This document shows, one piece after another, positions 27,165 through 35,668 of a stretch of 44,006 nucleotides of DNA. Position 1 is the stretch's first letter. Each line of letters opens with the position of its first letter. The stretch spans positions 1-44,006 of IMG/VR virus record IMGVR_UViG_3300050821_009805; one strand, 5' to 3'. A model generated the notes under the pieces. That model ran no database searches, was not told where the DNA came from, and saw nothing but the letters and a program-made list of their open reading frames with translations. A program made the position numbers and the translations under genes. The DNA comes from a virus.

Positions 27165-27395
27165 TCACCTTAACATCGGCACCATGCCGCCTCCGCCCAC
27201 AAGCATTGTCAGGAACCAGATGAGGCATAGGAGCGCGATGATCAGCAGCGCGATCTTGACTACCATCGGTGGGACGGGAATGCCAAGCTGACCCAGCACC
27301 CACAGGATGACCCAGCCGATCCCTACAAGGATGCAGAGAAAGACGAGGAACCAGAGGATGTTGATCGCCAAGGTTAACATCGTTGCACCATGCAT
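27165..27395 (-). CDS. Two-span membrane protein, holin-like
   Basis: 76 residues. Two membrane spans (ILWFLVFLCILVGIGWVILW and VKIALLIIALLCLIWFLTML) are separated by a short loop LGIPVPPM. GGGGAG lies about ten bases before the ATG at 27395. Small two-span proteins of this kind in lysis regions are candidate class II holins. The tandem small membrane genes here may form a holin/antiholin set. Confidence 0.68.
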   Translation of the reverse strand: MHGATMLTLAINILWFLVFLCILVGIGWVILWVLGQLGIPVPPMVVKIALLIIALLCLIWFLTMLVGGGGMVPMLR

Positions 27396-27425
27396 GAGTT
27401 TGGCACTCCCCGAAACTGTCGGAAA

Positions 27426-27569
27426 TTACCTAGAACCATTGCGCTTCTCCAAAGCAGCAAGCGTTTTTTCGCAGACCGCGAGCCGCGCCTGGATGACAAT
27501 GAGGTCGTTCCGCAACGATAAGATCATGGCGCGAAGGCGGGACAGGATGGCATTAGCCGATTCCTTCAT
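27426..27569 (-). CDS. 47-residue coiled-coil protein
   Basis: MKESANAILSRLRAMILSLR onward, amphipathic helix with heptad-like Leu/Ile spacing. The ATG overlaps the holin-like gene stop (ATGA). Role unknown. Confidence 0.6.
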   Translation of the reverse strand: MKESANAILSRLRAMILSLRNDLIVIQARLAVCEKTLAALEKRNGSR

Positions 27570-27985
27570 TCTTGGCGTTCATTTGGCACACCCCCGATTG
27601 GCGACTGGTTTAGCGCTGGTGGTGAGGGAGCTGGGGTAGCGATCGGGGTTGGTTTCGGCGTTAGCGGTGACCCAGGATTTAACACGGGGTTGTCGTCCGC
27701 GGTCGTCGGAATGCTCGTCGCCAGCGACGCGCCCTGCGCGGCGATCGTCGCATCCTTGTCCTGGCTGCCTTTCGAGCTGCCGAAATAAAAACTCACCGCG
27801 ACCGTCGCGAGGGCCACCGTCGCGCTAAACATCTGGGTTCGCAGCGTGTCGTTCCCCATAACACAGGAAGCAACCAGCGCCCCGGCAAAAATCAGAAGTA
27901 TCAAATACGATAGAGTTGGGACGACCCACCACGGCAAAAGAGGGCCAGGTGGTGGAACAACAGGCGGCGGCACAGGGTCAGCCAT
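27566..27985 (-). CDS. Two-span membrane protein, holin candidate
   Basis: 139 residues. A Pro-rich N-terminus (PPPVVPPPGPLLPWW) is followed by two spans (TLSYLILLIFAGALVASCVM and MFSATVALATVAVSFYFG) and a Pro/Thr-rich soluble tail. This layout is seen in prophage holin-like proteins. The tail may regulate. A candidate small RNA lies just upstream on the opposite strand, overlapping the promoter-proximal leader. Confidence 0.65.
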   Translation of the reverse strand: MADPVPPPVVPPPGPLLPWWVVPTLSYLILLIFAGALVASCVMGNDTLRTQMFSATVALATVAVSFYFGSSKGSQDKDATIAAQGASLATSIPTTADDNPVLNPGSPLTPKPTPIATPAPSPPALNQSPIGGVPNERQE

Positions 27986-28026
27986 GAATAGTCTTTACCA
28001 CTTATCGCTTTTCGTGTATAGGCGAT

Positions 28027-28102
28027 GGTGTGCCCGATTGTTCGGGTACGGGTACACCTCAGATGACAACTTGCCCCGTCTCACAGCGGGGCTTTTTATT
28101 TT
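28027..28102 (+). ncRNA. Candidate phage small RNA (antisense to the lysis operon gap)
   Basis: On the plus strand, against the surrounding genes, a promoter TTTACC (27994-27999), 17-base spacer, TATAGG (28017-28022) predicts a start near 28027. Exactly there begins GGTGT (28027-28031), which pairs with ACACC (28054-28058) around an inner CCCGA/TCGGG stem (28033-28037/28042-28046). After a single-stranded linker, GCCCCG/CGGGGC (28073-28078/28087-28092) is followed by TTTTTATTTT, a rho-independent terminator. The transcript would be about 75 bases and antisense to the leader of the holin candidate. No open frame is seen in it. Confidence 0.6.
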
Positions 28103-28395
28103 CGCAAAGTCCTCCGGTCCAGATGTGCCATGATCTCGCTGGTCGTTGGCCGCGTCTGCTCCAGAACCTTGATCCGGTCTAACAACAGGTCATGCTCGTG
28201 GCGGGCGTCATCGTGAAGCTGATCCAATTGCCGATTGATGTCGTCCCGGAGCTGCTTGAACTGGTCGTTAACCTTGCCCCGGAACTCTTCATGCTCGCGA
28301 ATTGATAAGGATTTGTCGAAAGATCGAGCAATCAGCGCAATGGCTGAAATGAGAACGGCACCGATGGCGACAATGACGGACCAATCCGTGCTCAT
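28096..28395 (-). CDS. Membrane-anchored coiled-coil protein, i-spanin-like
   Basis: 99 residues: N-terminal membrane span (WSVIVAIGAVLISAIALIA), then a long charged coiled coil (FRGKVNDQFKQLRDDINRQL and HDLLLDRIKVLEQ). This N-in, helical-body layout matches inner-membrane spanins. Its stop overlaps the T-run of the candidate small RNA. It lies between the tailspike-like gene and holin candidates. Confidence 0.65.
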   Translation of the reverse strand: MSTDWSVIVAIGAVLISAIALIARSFDKSLSIREHEEFRGKVNDQFKQLRDDINRQLDQLHDDARHEHDLLLDRIKVLEQTRPTTSEIMAHLDRRTLRK

Positions 28396-28402
28396 TTTTA
28401 CC

Positions 28403-30451
28403 CTAGTTTGTCGTCCCGAACGTCCATTCGGCCAGAATCCGTTTGGTGCTCAACGTCGAATTTGCATATGCCTGTCCAAGGTCATTGTAAGACGTAAATT
28501 GACCCGCATTATTGAGGACCAAGTGAACTGGCGAGCCAACATTCGTAAATCCAGCTGCAACGCCCGAATTTGTGTTAAAGGGCTGACAAAGCAGCGGTAC
28601 ACCGCTAATCGCATTAACCGCGCCACTGACTGTGCTCGGATATGTCAGATCAACATGAACCGTGCATCCGTGCTGGGTCTTCAAGTATGTCGCAATGACG
28701 TTGCTGAACGTCAAGCTCGCGCCGGACGCATCGGCTGGCGTCCAATTCCACGGGCCGATGCCAAAGTAATGCCCCTCGCCGTCTACGCCCCAGATGGCTT
28801 CAGTGCCCGTGCTTAATGGTGCTCCGGTTGACGACGGTGCCGCGTGTGCGTCCAAAGACCAACCAAGAATGTGAATGCCGCCATCTGATGGCACCCACGA
28901 ACCACCGACCGTGCGGTTCACGTCGGTATCGCAGACTGTGTAATCGATCTGTACGTCAGTCGGTGTGAAGAGAGCGCCGCCTGGCGCGGCGATCTGCAGG
29001 CAATCTCCCTGCGCCCCAATGCCATTAAGCTTGAACAATTGGATATTGGACATCGATGTCTGTACTACGAAACCAAGGCGCATCCCATAAGTGCCGGCGG
29101 TGTTCCCGTCGTAGAGCCAGTGCAGACGCTCAAAGCGATCAGTGATAACCGCCGCGCCGCAGGGATTGCAAGACGTGTCACCGATGATACCGCCGCTGCC
29201 GCCGACGCCTGGCGATGTCGCGAAAAGGTCGTGGAACCAATCGTTTTCCAGCCCCCCGCCCCACGTATTAGTAACGCCAGTGCTTACTAAGATAAACGCC
29301 GGTCCTCCTATATTTCGATCAACGCCAAGCCAGCCGTATTCGGAATCAAGTATATTGTTTATCTTTAATCCAGTACTACAAATATTAGCGCAATCGATTC
29401 CAATACGCAGGAGGTTGATCGAAGCCGCCGGTCCTTGTAACGTCAGAGGAATCGTTGCACCTGCGCCTGTCCAGATAAACTGCGTGTTCAGCGACGGTGT
29501 GGTGCTGCTTGTTTGCTCGGGATATTGCGGTTCACCCTTTATCGTTACGCCATTGCAAGACGATAGCGTCGAAGGCGAACCATTGCCGATAGTGTGAGCG
29601 GCTGCCAACTGAAACGGAGAGGTCACAAACGGGATAAGAATAGGAACGTGACTGGAGCAGGCATAGGTAATAGCGCTACTGAGGGCGGCATCGGCATTGC
29701 TGCCGCCTTTCGCTCCCCACTGACGCAGATCAGCGCCCTGAACCGGGAACACGGCATAAAAACTGTTCCCGTCGCCACTCGTCGTGTTGACGCAAGAGCC
29801 ACCATCGTTTACCCGCGAGTTGGCGGCGCAGGTTCCCGTTTCAGGTTGATACCATAAGGGAGCAGCCCCCAGCCCAGCGCTGTAATCGTCCCGCCAGACG
29901 CCTTTTCCATATGTCGCGGTCAGGCTCGCCTGGAGGGTCGCTAGTGTTGCCACATGAGCCGATAACAATCCGCCATCAGCAACGGTCGTCCCGCCATTCC
30001 ATATGACGACATCGCCTACCGTTGGCGCTGGGTTAGTCGGACCAATGACGTTGCCGTTACCGGCGCCAGGGAATGGATAATTCACACCATTTAGATTAAT
30101 GTTAAGACCGAGTGGGGCAGCGCCACCAATGGAGTTGTAAGAAAACAACCCGCCCCCCAGAGCATTGGCCCCCAAACATAATTGGTGATAGCCACCAGGC
30201 GCATTGATCAGCGCATCGTTAATGCAGAATGGCGTCCCGGTATTGGTGATCCCCATCTCGGTCAGATAGCCTTGACCGTTCTTGTTCGATCCAGCCGAGC
30301 CCCCGCCATCGACCGCGACGGTGCATGTGCTGTTCTGGCAGCGAACCGTGTGTCCCGGCGTAAAAGAACCACTCGGGACAATTTGCCCTTGGTTCTGCGC
30401 CAACGCTGGCGAAGCAGCCAGCAAAAGTGCGCCCAGAAGCCACTTGAACAC
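28403..30451 (-). CDS. Large secreted tailspike-like beta-helix protein
   Basis: 682 residues from a GTG at 30451 with GGGGG upstream. It begins with a signal peptide (MFKWLLGALLLAASPALA), then a Gly/Asn-rich fibre-like region. A pectate-lyase-type body follows, with the entry motif GADLRQWGAKGGSNADAALS (about 238-257) typical of tailspikes (DVRxFGAKGDG), and a C-terminal beta domain. It would bind or cut host polysaccharide. A cleavable export signal is odd for a virion tailspike. It shares this oddity with the protein at 21805. Confidence 0.8.
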   Translation of the reverse strand: MFKWLLGALLLAASPALAQNQGQIVPSGSFTPGHTVRCQNSTCTVAVDGGGSAGSNKNGQGYLTEMGITNTGTPFCINDALINAPGGYHQLCLGANALGGGLFSYNSIGGAAPLGLNINLNGVNYPFPGAGNGNVIGPTNPAPTVGDVVIWNGGTTVADGGLLSAHVATLATLQASLTATYGKGVWRDDYSAGLGAAPLWYQPETGTCAANSRVNDGGSCVNTTSGDGNSFYAVFPVQGADLRQWGAKGGSNADAALSSAITYACSSHVPILIPFVTSPFQLAAAHTIGNGSPSTLSSCNGVTIKGEPQYPEQTSSTTPSLNTQFIWTGAGATIPLTLQGPAASINLLRIGIDCANICSTGLKINNILDSEYGWLGVDRNIGGPAFILVSTGVTNTWGGGLENDWFHDLFATSPGVGGSGGIIGDTSCNPCGAAVITDRFERLHWLYDGNTAGTYGMRLGFVVQTSMSNIQLFKLNGIGAQGDCLQIAAPGGALFTPTDVQIDYTVCDTDVNRTVGGSWVPSDGGIHILGWSLDAHAAPSSTGAPLSTGTEAIWGVDGEGHYFGIGPWNWTPADASGASLTFSNVIATYLKTQHGCTVHVDLTYPSTVSGAVNAISGVPLLCQPFNTNSGVAAGFTNVGSPVHLVLNNAGQFTSYNDLGQAYANSTLSTKRILAEWTFGTTN

Positions 30452-30459
30452 GATACCCC

Positions 30460-30624
30460 CTATCGGCGGCTCTTCCGCTTGCTCCGCGTGGATGACCGCT
30501 TTGATTTCTTTGCGAAGTCCCGCAATTGGGATTCGCTCATGCCAGTCTCTGTCCGCTTGCCGGCACGTTTCCGCGCTAACTCGGCACTCATAAAGCGCCG
30601 CTGTGTTTCTGATGAACTAGGCAC
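30460..30624 (-). CDS. Small basic phage protein (RFMxAELARKRAG type)
   Basis: 54 residues from a GTG at 30624: MPSSSETQRRFMSAELARKR, then GMSESQLRDFAKKS and a very basic Ser/Arg/Lys tail. AAGGAG lies seven bases before the GTG, which decides the start over the longer frame. This SxxQRRFMxAELARKRAG pattern is common in short proteins of alphaproteobacterial phages and prophages, without an assigned role. The charge suggests DNA or capsid contact. Confidence 0.78.
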   Translation of the reverse strand: MPSSSETQRRFMSAELARKRAGKRTETGMSESQLRDFAKKSKRSSTRSKRKSRR

Positions 30625-31144
30625 CAAAATGCTCCTTGGCAAATAGCTCTGCATATCGCTTCAGAAGCCATGTATTATATGAAGTTGTACAAATCACCAA
30701 ATTTTCGTGTCTATTATCATCTTTCATCATATTAACGTGGTGAACGCACTCACCTTTTCTTATTCGTCTTCCCAACACTGTTTCAGCTATCACCACATGC
30801 TCAAGCCTCTGTTTACCTCTTTGATTGTACACCCTGTAGCCAGAGCTCTGCAAAAAAGAAGGGCCATCACGGAATTGAGTTTCAGCAAAACACGCCCGGC
30901 AACGCTTCCCTTGAGGATTACTCGTTAAATGAGGGCAATGCGTCGTACGGTACATCGATTTCCCATCTATCTGCCCTACATAATGATTGTGTTGTCTTCT
31001 ATAACGATTTACAGCCGTTTGAGGTAAATTATTCAGCTTTTGAATATGGCGTTTTTGCTGTAGCGATTTCATATCGAATCCCAAGAGCTTCTTTAGTTGT
31101 CTGGGTTTCATAATGGCCAAAACGTTTTCACTCTCTGCGGGCAT
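30617..31144 (-). CDS. HNH homing-type endonuclease
   Basis: 175 residues. LEHVVIAETVLGRRIRKGE and the HHVNMMKDDNRHENLVI core (His-His-x-Asn ... Asn-x-x-His-Glu-Asn) are the HNH_3 signature of free-standing phage homing endonucleases; CPHLTSNPQGKRCRAC adds a zinc-type Cys set. The start at 31144 has GGAGG upstream. The gene is clearly AT-richer than its neighbours, suggesting recent entry. It sits between virion-assembly genes. Confidence 0.88.
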   Translation of the reverse strand: MPAESENVLAIMKPRQLKKLLGFDMKSLQQKRHIQKLNNLPQTAVNRYRRQHNHYVGQIDGKSMYRTTHCPHLTSNPQGKRCRACFAETQFRDGPSFLQSSGYRVYNQRGKQRLEHVVIAETVLGRRIRKGECVHHVNMMKDDNRHENLVICTTSYNTWLLKRYAELFAKEHFGA

Positions 31145-31436
31145 GGCGACCCCTCCACCAGATCACGGCGAGCACAAAGAGACCGTACAGCCCCACGCCG
31201 ACGAGCTGCGCCTGCGTCGGGTTGGCGATCACCATCAGCCACAGCACAAAGGCGCTTGATACGATCGCCAGGTCGGTTAGCGCGGCCAGCGCGACGAGGC
31301 TCTTCTGGCTCAGCGACTTCATCGAAAGGAACATCAGGCTGGTGAGCGCATGCGTCAGGTTAGGCTGCGGCGGTGGGGCCGGCGCTATCTCGGGAACATC
31401 GGTCTCCTCGACCGCCGTCAGCCGGGTGCTACGCAT
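31128..31436 (-). CDS. Two-span membrane protein
   Basis: 102 residues: a Pro-rich cytoplasmic start (EIAPAPPPQPNLTHAL), then two membrane spans (LVALAALTDLAIVSSAFVLW and LVGVGLYGLFVLAVIWW) and a basic end (RGRHARRE). Eight-base overlap with the preceding gene. May be a minor virion or ejection-related membrane protein; not recognised. Confidence 0.68.
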   Translation of the reverse strand: MRSTRLTAVEETDVPEIAPAPPPQPNLTHALTSLMFLSMKSLSQKSLVALAALTDLAIVSSAFVLWLMVIANPTQAQLVGVGLYGLFVLAVIWWRGRHARRE

Positions 31437-31665
31437 CGGCGTGATCCCCCCGGATCTCGCGTGCCCAATCCTTCATATTGCGTCCTCCGGCGTCTTCATC
31501 ACTAACCTTAGCATTTAACTTCTCGTCCCCCAAATAGAGCGTGGTCGTGCTTTTGAGCACGTCGATGCGGATGTCGATTGCCGCCTTCATTTCCGGCGCA
31601 TTGACCTCATCGATGAGGTCTTCGGCAAGTTGGAGGAGTTTCTGACGGAGAGGGTTTTCACTCAT
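31429..31665 (-). CDS. Hypothetical protein
   Basis: 78 residues (MSENPLRQKLLQLAEDLIDE onward), helical then acidic, coupled to the large ejection protein by ATGA. Small helper proteins are frequent here in podovirus ejection clusters. No family recognised. Confidence 0.7.
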   Translation of the reverse strand: MSENPLRQKLLQLAEDLIDEVNAPEMKAAIDIRIDVLKSTTTLYLGDEKLNAKVSDEDAGGRNMKDWAREIRGDHADA

Positions 31666-33470
31666 TGGATGCCCAGTGCTGAATGTTGGGGTGATTGATA
31701 GCCTACCGCTGCGCCGATGGCCGGGATGGTTCGCTGAATGCCGGAGGAAACAGCTTCTCGGCTGCGATCAAAAGCGGACGGCTGCGTCTGCCGAAGTTTT
31801 TCCGCCGCCTCAAACATCTGTTTCACCGCTCTATTAGGACTGAACATATGTTCTCTCATGCTCCTGAAAATTTGGAACCCCGCTGCCGACGCTAGCGCGC
31901 TAGGATCAAAATGCACCAGAGCATGAATCAGCTGATCACCAGAGGCGATATCCAAGAGCGTGCTTCCAAGGCCACCCTTTACATTTCGCCCTTGAACAAT
32001 AGACCTGTGGACGACATCCTTTTCGATGGAGCGGACCTGACCGTAAGCGTTCTTGAGCGCTTGATATCCCGGACCTGTGGCTTTTTCGATAGTCGTGTCC
32101 AGCGCCTCACGCATTTTATTGGCCACCATCGCATCGATAGCCGCCGATCGTGATGCGTAATTTGGCGTAGCCTGCCGATAGAACGCCTGTAGTTTCCCGT
32201 TGAAATTTTTAATGGCTTCCTGCGCCTCTAACGGAGTATACGCTACTTTCGCAGCGTAGTTATCTGCCAATTGATTTGCGGCCCTGACGACATCACTATC
32301 GCTTTCAGCTAAAGTAGACTTCCCAAGTTTTCGCAATTCCTTGACAATAGGATTAAGATCAACCCACAGGCCTTTGGTTTTTTTTAGAGCCTCTTGCTCG
32401 ATTGCGGACATACGATCAAGGTTAGCTCTGGCGGCGTTTAATTCTTTTCTGGCCGCAGCCTGCCCCTCTATCGAGTTCATGCCGGACAATCGCATTTCAG
32501 CATCTCTAACTGCCAGACTTGCATCCATCGCTTTTGATTGAGCCTGCGCCAAGTCTCTCTGGAATGCCTGTGGAACAGGTGCGCCTACATTGGTTGCGGC
32601 AGACGCCGCTGTAGCTTTAGCGTTGTATTCCTCAAATATTTTCCGCTTTGTCTGATCTATGGACTCCGCGAACTGTGCAAGGCTCTGTGGAGCCTGTCCG
32701 ACGATTTTGTCGGGTCTAGTCGGATCAGTAAGCTCCAGAGAACCTTTTCTATCGAGAATGTGGTCTAATGCGCCTCGGAAACCGGCATAAGCATCATTCG
32801 CCTTGGTGACAGTCCCCTTCCCAGCCACGCCTGGCTTGATGTATTGCGTATAAACGTGCTTGATAAAATTTTCGGCAGCTTCCGGCGTCCCGAGAGAAAG
32901 GGCATGAGATAGCGCCCCAAACGCTCCACCACCTGCTCCGCCTTCAAGCCCGCCCCTGACAAGCTGTCCCGCCTTGCCTTTCGCGAAATCGCCTGAAGTC
33001 TCGGGGGTCGCGGCACCACTGATTGCGCCGCCCATCGCGCCTTGGACAATGCCAGACCCAACCCGGCCCATCAGGCTAGCGCCACCCATCTCGGGCGCGA
33101 TGATCGACAAGGGTGCGGTCAGAGCAACATCACCGGCAATCCCGCCGACTGTGCGGCCCCAGCCTTTGTTGTAACCCTCTTTCTCAAGCTGCTTCTCGCG
33201 CTGCTGCAACTGAACATCAACGGCCTTGGCCGCTTCCGGCTGGACCTGATTGGCCTTTTCTTGCTCAGCCGTGTACGCAATCGGTGGCGGATCGAGCGTC
33301 GCGTGTGCGCCAATCTGTCCAAGACCGTAAATCTTATCCATCAAGCCCGCGCCAAAGCCTTGGGCGAACGATGGCGGTTGATCTAACGGAACATTATCCG
33401 GCAATCGCTGTGCACTGCCGGCAGACGGCGCGTCGAGCTTCACATCGTCAGGGAGTTTTACGGCTGCCAT
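31662..33470 (-). CDS. Internal (ejection) virion protein
   Basis: 602 residues. After a polar start come Gly/Ala-rich amphipathic segments (GRTVGGIAGDVALTAPLSII, GMGGAISGAATPE) and then a long coiled-coil/helical body (about 230-520) rich in Ala, Gln and Lys. This composition, no catalytic motif, and its place between a lysozyme-like ejection protein and small helper genes match internal core proteins that form the channel across the envelope during DNA entry. Confidence 0.72.
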   Translation of the reverse strand: MAAVKLPDDVKLDAPSAGSAQRLPDNVPLDQPPSFAQGFGAGLMDKIYGLGQIGAHATLDPPPIAYTAEQEKANQVQPEAAKAVDVQLQQREKQLEKEGYNKGWGRTVGGIAGDVALTAPLSIIAPEMGGASLMGRVGSGIVQGAMGGAISGAATPETSGDFAKGKAGQLVRGGLEGGAGGGAFGALSHALSLGTPEAAENFIKHVYTQYIKPGVAGKGTVTKANDAYAGFRGALDHILDRKGSLELTDPTRPDKIVGQAPQSLAQFAESIDQTKRKIFEEYNAKATAASAATNVGAPVPQAFQRDLAQAQSKAMDASLAVRDAEMRLSGMNSIEGQAAARKELNAARANLDRMSAIEQEALKKTKGLWVDLNPIVKELRKLGKSTLAESDSDVVRAANQLADNYAAKVAYTPLEAQEAIKNFNGKLQAFYRQATPNYASRSAAIDAMVANKMREALDTTIEKATGPGYQALKNAYGQVRSIEKDVVHRSIVQGRNVKGGLGSTLLDIASGDQLIHALVHFDPSALASAAGFQIFRSMREHMFSPNRAVKQMFEAAEKLRQTQPSAFDRSREAVSSGIQRTIPAIGAAVGYQSPQHSALGIQ

Positions 33471-35668
33471 TTAGAGCCATCCGGCGCCTGGTAAACGTCT
33501 TTGCCTTGATATGTCCCGATCTTCTTTGAGCCGGCAGGGATGCCGGGGGGCAATGCTTCGGTTGGCCCTCCTCCACCCTTGCCCGCTTTATCCGTAGTTT
33601 CCAGCGCTTCCTTCGTATGGTCAAACAGCTTCTCGCGAAACGTTCCTTGCCGCTTTTCATCCTGACCAGCGTACTGAAATTCCAAACCGCGCATCTGACC
33701 TAACATGAGGCGCCGCGCTGTCTGGATCACACCCTTGAGCTGTTCAGGTGAACTGGACCGATCAAAGTCTGCTTGCAACTCAAGACGTTCCGCTCCCGTA
33801 CCCGCGTTGTTGCCTAAAACAGCTTTAACAAGCTCGTCGGCTACAATCTTTTTAGCGACATCGAAGTCCACCGGACCTTCATAGCCAAATTCTACGAGAA
33901 CGCGGTTCTTAAGGGCATTAAGCTTTGGCGTATCCTTATTCTGCAAGGCATCGGCTAACTGCTGCAAAACGTCGGTATGATCGATCGCCACATTAAGCGA
34001 GCGTATCGTATTTCCCTGCGCGCCTGACCCAAACGCCTGTTCCATCGCCCCCAATGCTCGGATGCGAGCAGCAGCCATAGCCACCGCTTCAAAGCCGGCC
34101 TCAGGATGCTCCTCCATAAATTTCTGCATGGCGATGGCAGGCGCTGAGCGCGGCTGGCTTGTTCCCCTTAATCTGACACTGCCGCCCGGAGGAACCTCCA
34201 GCGGTTCATTGGTACCGGCCATGAACCATGAGCCATCGGAAGATTGATAAGCCGCTACATTTGTTCTAGTAACCTTACCGTCTGGTCCAACAATATCGAT
34301 GTTCTTCGCTGCGGAGGGTTTAGAGAACGTGCCGGCTGCTTGGCGCTTGGCCTCTCCCTCATGCTGCAAGTGCTCTGCGGGTGTAACCGGGCGACCCTCT
34401 TTTTGTTCTAACTCCTTATCTTTCTGCTCCACAGAGGCGGCTATCTCTTTCTCTTCGCGGGCTTTCTTGGCATTGTCGTGTTGCGCCTCAGTAATCTGCG
34501 TCGTTAATTGCTGAACCCGCAGACTTTTCTCGATGTTTTCGACGCTCTTCGGATCGAGATGCTGCTGAAGCTGGTACGCAGTCGAAAGCGTCCCAAGCTC
34601 CGTGACCTTTTGATCGTAACTCTTGCGGGCGTCCTCCACGATGTCGCGCGCTTCACCATGCAGCAACTCGATCAGCTTCAAGCCGTTGTCGTTGTGGTCC
34701 TTCCAGCGCTTGTAGGCGATGTCATAGGCCCGCACGTCGGCCTGGTTCGCTGCCTGCAACATCTCGCCAGCCGCGTTGATCGCAGCCGTATGGTTCTTTC
34801 CAAAGAACCCGCCGAGCATCGCCAGCCCGATGGCCGCGCCCGCCCACTGGTTCCAATTCTCACGCATGTCCTGGGGCGGATGCTCGCTGCTCAACTCCCA
34901 CTTGGCCATCGCCGCCCGTGCGACCTTGCGCAAGTCCTTCCCTTCTGCGAGCGCGTCGTCATACTCCTTGCTGCGCTTCTGAATGTCCTGCTGCCAGGTT
35001 TGCAAGTATGCGCTGGCACCCGCGTTAAAGGAACCAAGCGCGTTAGATCGCAGGTTTGTCTCCTCGCTTCCCGGCGAGCCGGCGGGACGCTCAAACGAAC
35101 TGGTGAATACCCCGTATCCCTCCTGTTCGCTGATATTCGGGTTCATCAACTCCGCTTTGTGCTTTGCGGCAATCGCATCGCCCCCGTTAAATTCTGAAAT
35201 GGAAAACTTCGCATCCGCCCGCGCAATGGCCACGGGGTCGTTCATATCGACTTTGTTATTTTTTAGATAGTTTGCAAACTTTACGGCTCGCTCACCGTGA
35301 TGCTGGGTAAGACCGATAGAAGTAGGATTGCCGTATTCGTCATAATCACCTGTTGCATAAACATTCCAACCGGATTCCACACCAACGCGACGAGACGCTC
35401 CTTCAACCGCAGCCGGCGGATATCCCGCCGCGAGCCATTCGTCGCGCCACGCATCTTTGATCGGATTTGATTGACCGCCAATATCCTTAGGCATAGCGGC
35501 GATCTGCTCACCCGGGATTGAGTTGGGCAGAACCGCTGGATGACTAGAATTATTCGGCAATGGCAATGGCTGATCGCGGCTGATGTCCGAAGGCTGGAAC
35601 GTCGCCCCGCTCGGCAGGGTAACGATAGACCCACCAGGCGGCGCTGGCTCGGCGACAAGTCCGTTCAT
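33458..35668 (-). CDS. Internal virion protein with lysozyme-like domain
   Basis: 736 residues. The first 200 residues include a lysozyme/transglycosylase-like region: WLAAGYPPAAVEGASRRVGV then ESGWNVYATGDYDEYGNPTS and IGLTQHHGERA (catalytic Glu-Ser-Gly-Trp near residue 93). This is followed by a long coiled-coil body (about 330-480) and a Gly-rich end. It resembles podovirus ejection proteins that cut a local hole in peptidoglycan at infection. Coupled with its neighbours by short overlaps. Confidence 0.78.
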   Translation of the reverse strand: MNGLVAEPAPPGGSIVTLPSGATFQPSDISRDQPLPLPNNSSHPAVLPNSIPGEQIAAMPKDIGGQSNPIKDAWRDEWLAAGYPPAAVEGASRRVGVESGWNVYATGDYDEYGNPTSIGLTQHHGERAVKFANYLKNNKVDMNDPVAIARADAKFSISEFNGGDAIAAKHKAELMNPNISEQEGYGVFTSSFERPAGSPGSEETNLRSNALGSFNAGASAYLQTWQQDIQKRSKEYDDALAEGKDLRKVARAAMAKWELSSEHPPQDMRENWNQWAGAAIGLAMLGGFFGKNHTAAINAAGEMLQAANQADVRAYDIAYKRWKDHNDNGLKLIELLHGEARDIVEDARKSYDQKVTELGTLSTAYQLQQHLDPKSVENIEKSLRVQQLTTQITEAQHDNAKKAREEKEIAASVEQKDKELEQKEGRPVTPAEHLQHEGEAKRQAAGTFSKPSAAKNIDIVGPDGKVTRTNVAAYQSSDGSWFMAGTNEPLEVPPGGSVRLRGTSQPRSAPAIAMQKFMEEHPEAGFEAVAMAAARIRALGAMEQAFGSGAQGNTIRSLNVAIDHTDVLQQLADALQNKDTPKLNALKNRVLVEFGYEGPVDFDVAKKIVADELVKAVLGNNAGTGAERLELQADFDRSSSPEQLKGVIQTARRLMLGQMRGLEFQYAGQDEKRQGTFREKLFDHTKEALETTDKAGKGGGGPTEALPPGIPAGSKKIGTYQGKDVYQAPDGSKWQP

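Noticed and set aside
28027-28102. The plus-strand RNA element as a tRNA gene
   Set aside because: The stems do not form a cloverleaf; there is no T-loop or anticodon arm, and a rho-independent terminator is part of the element.
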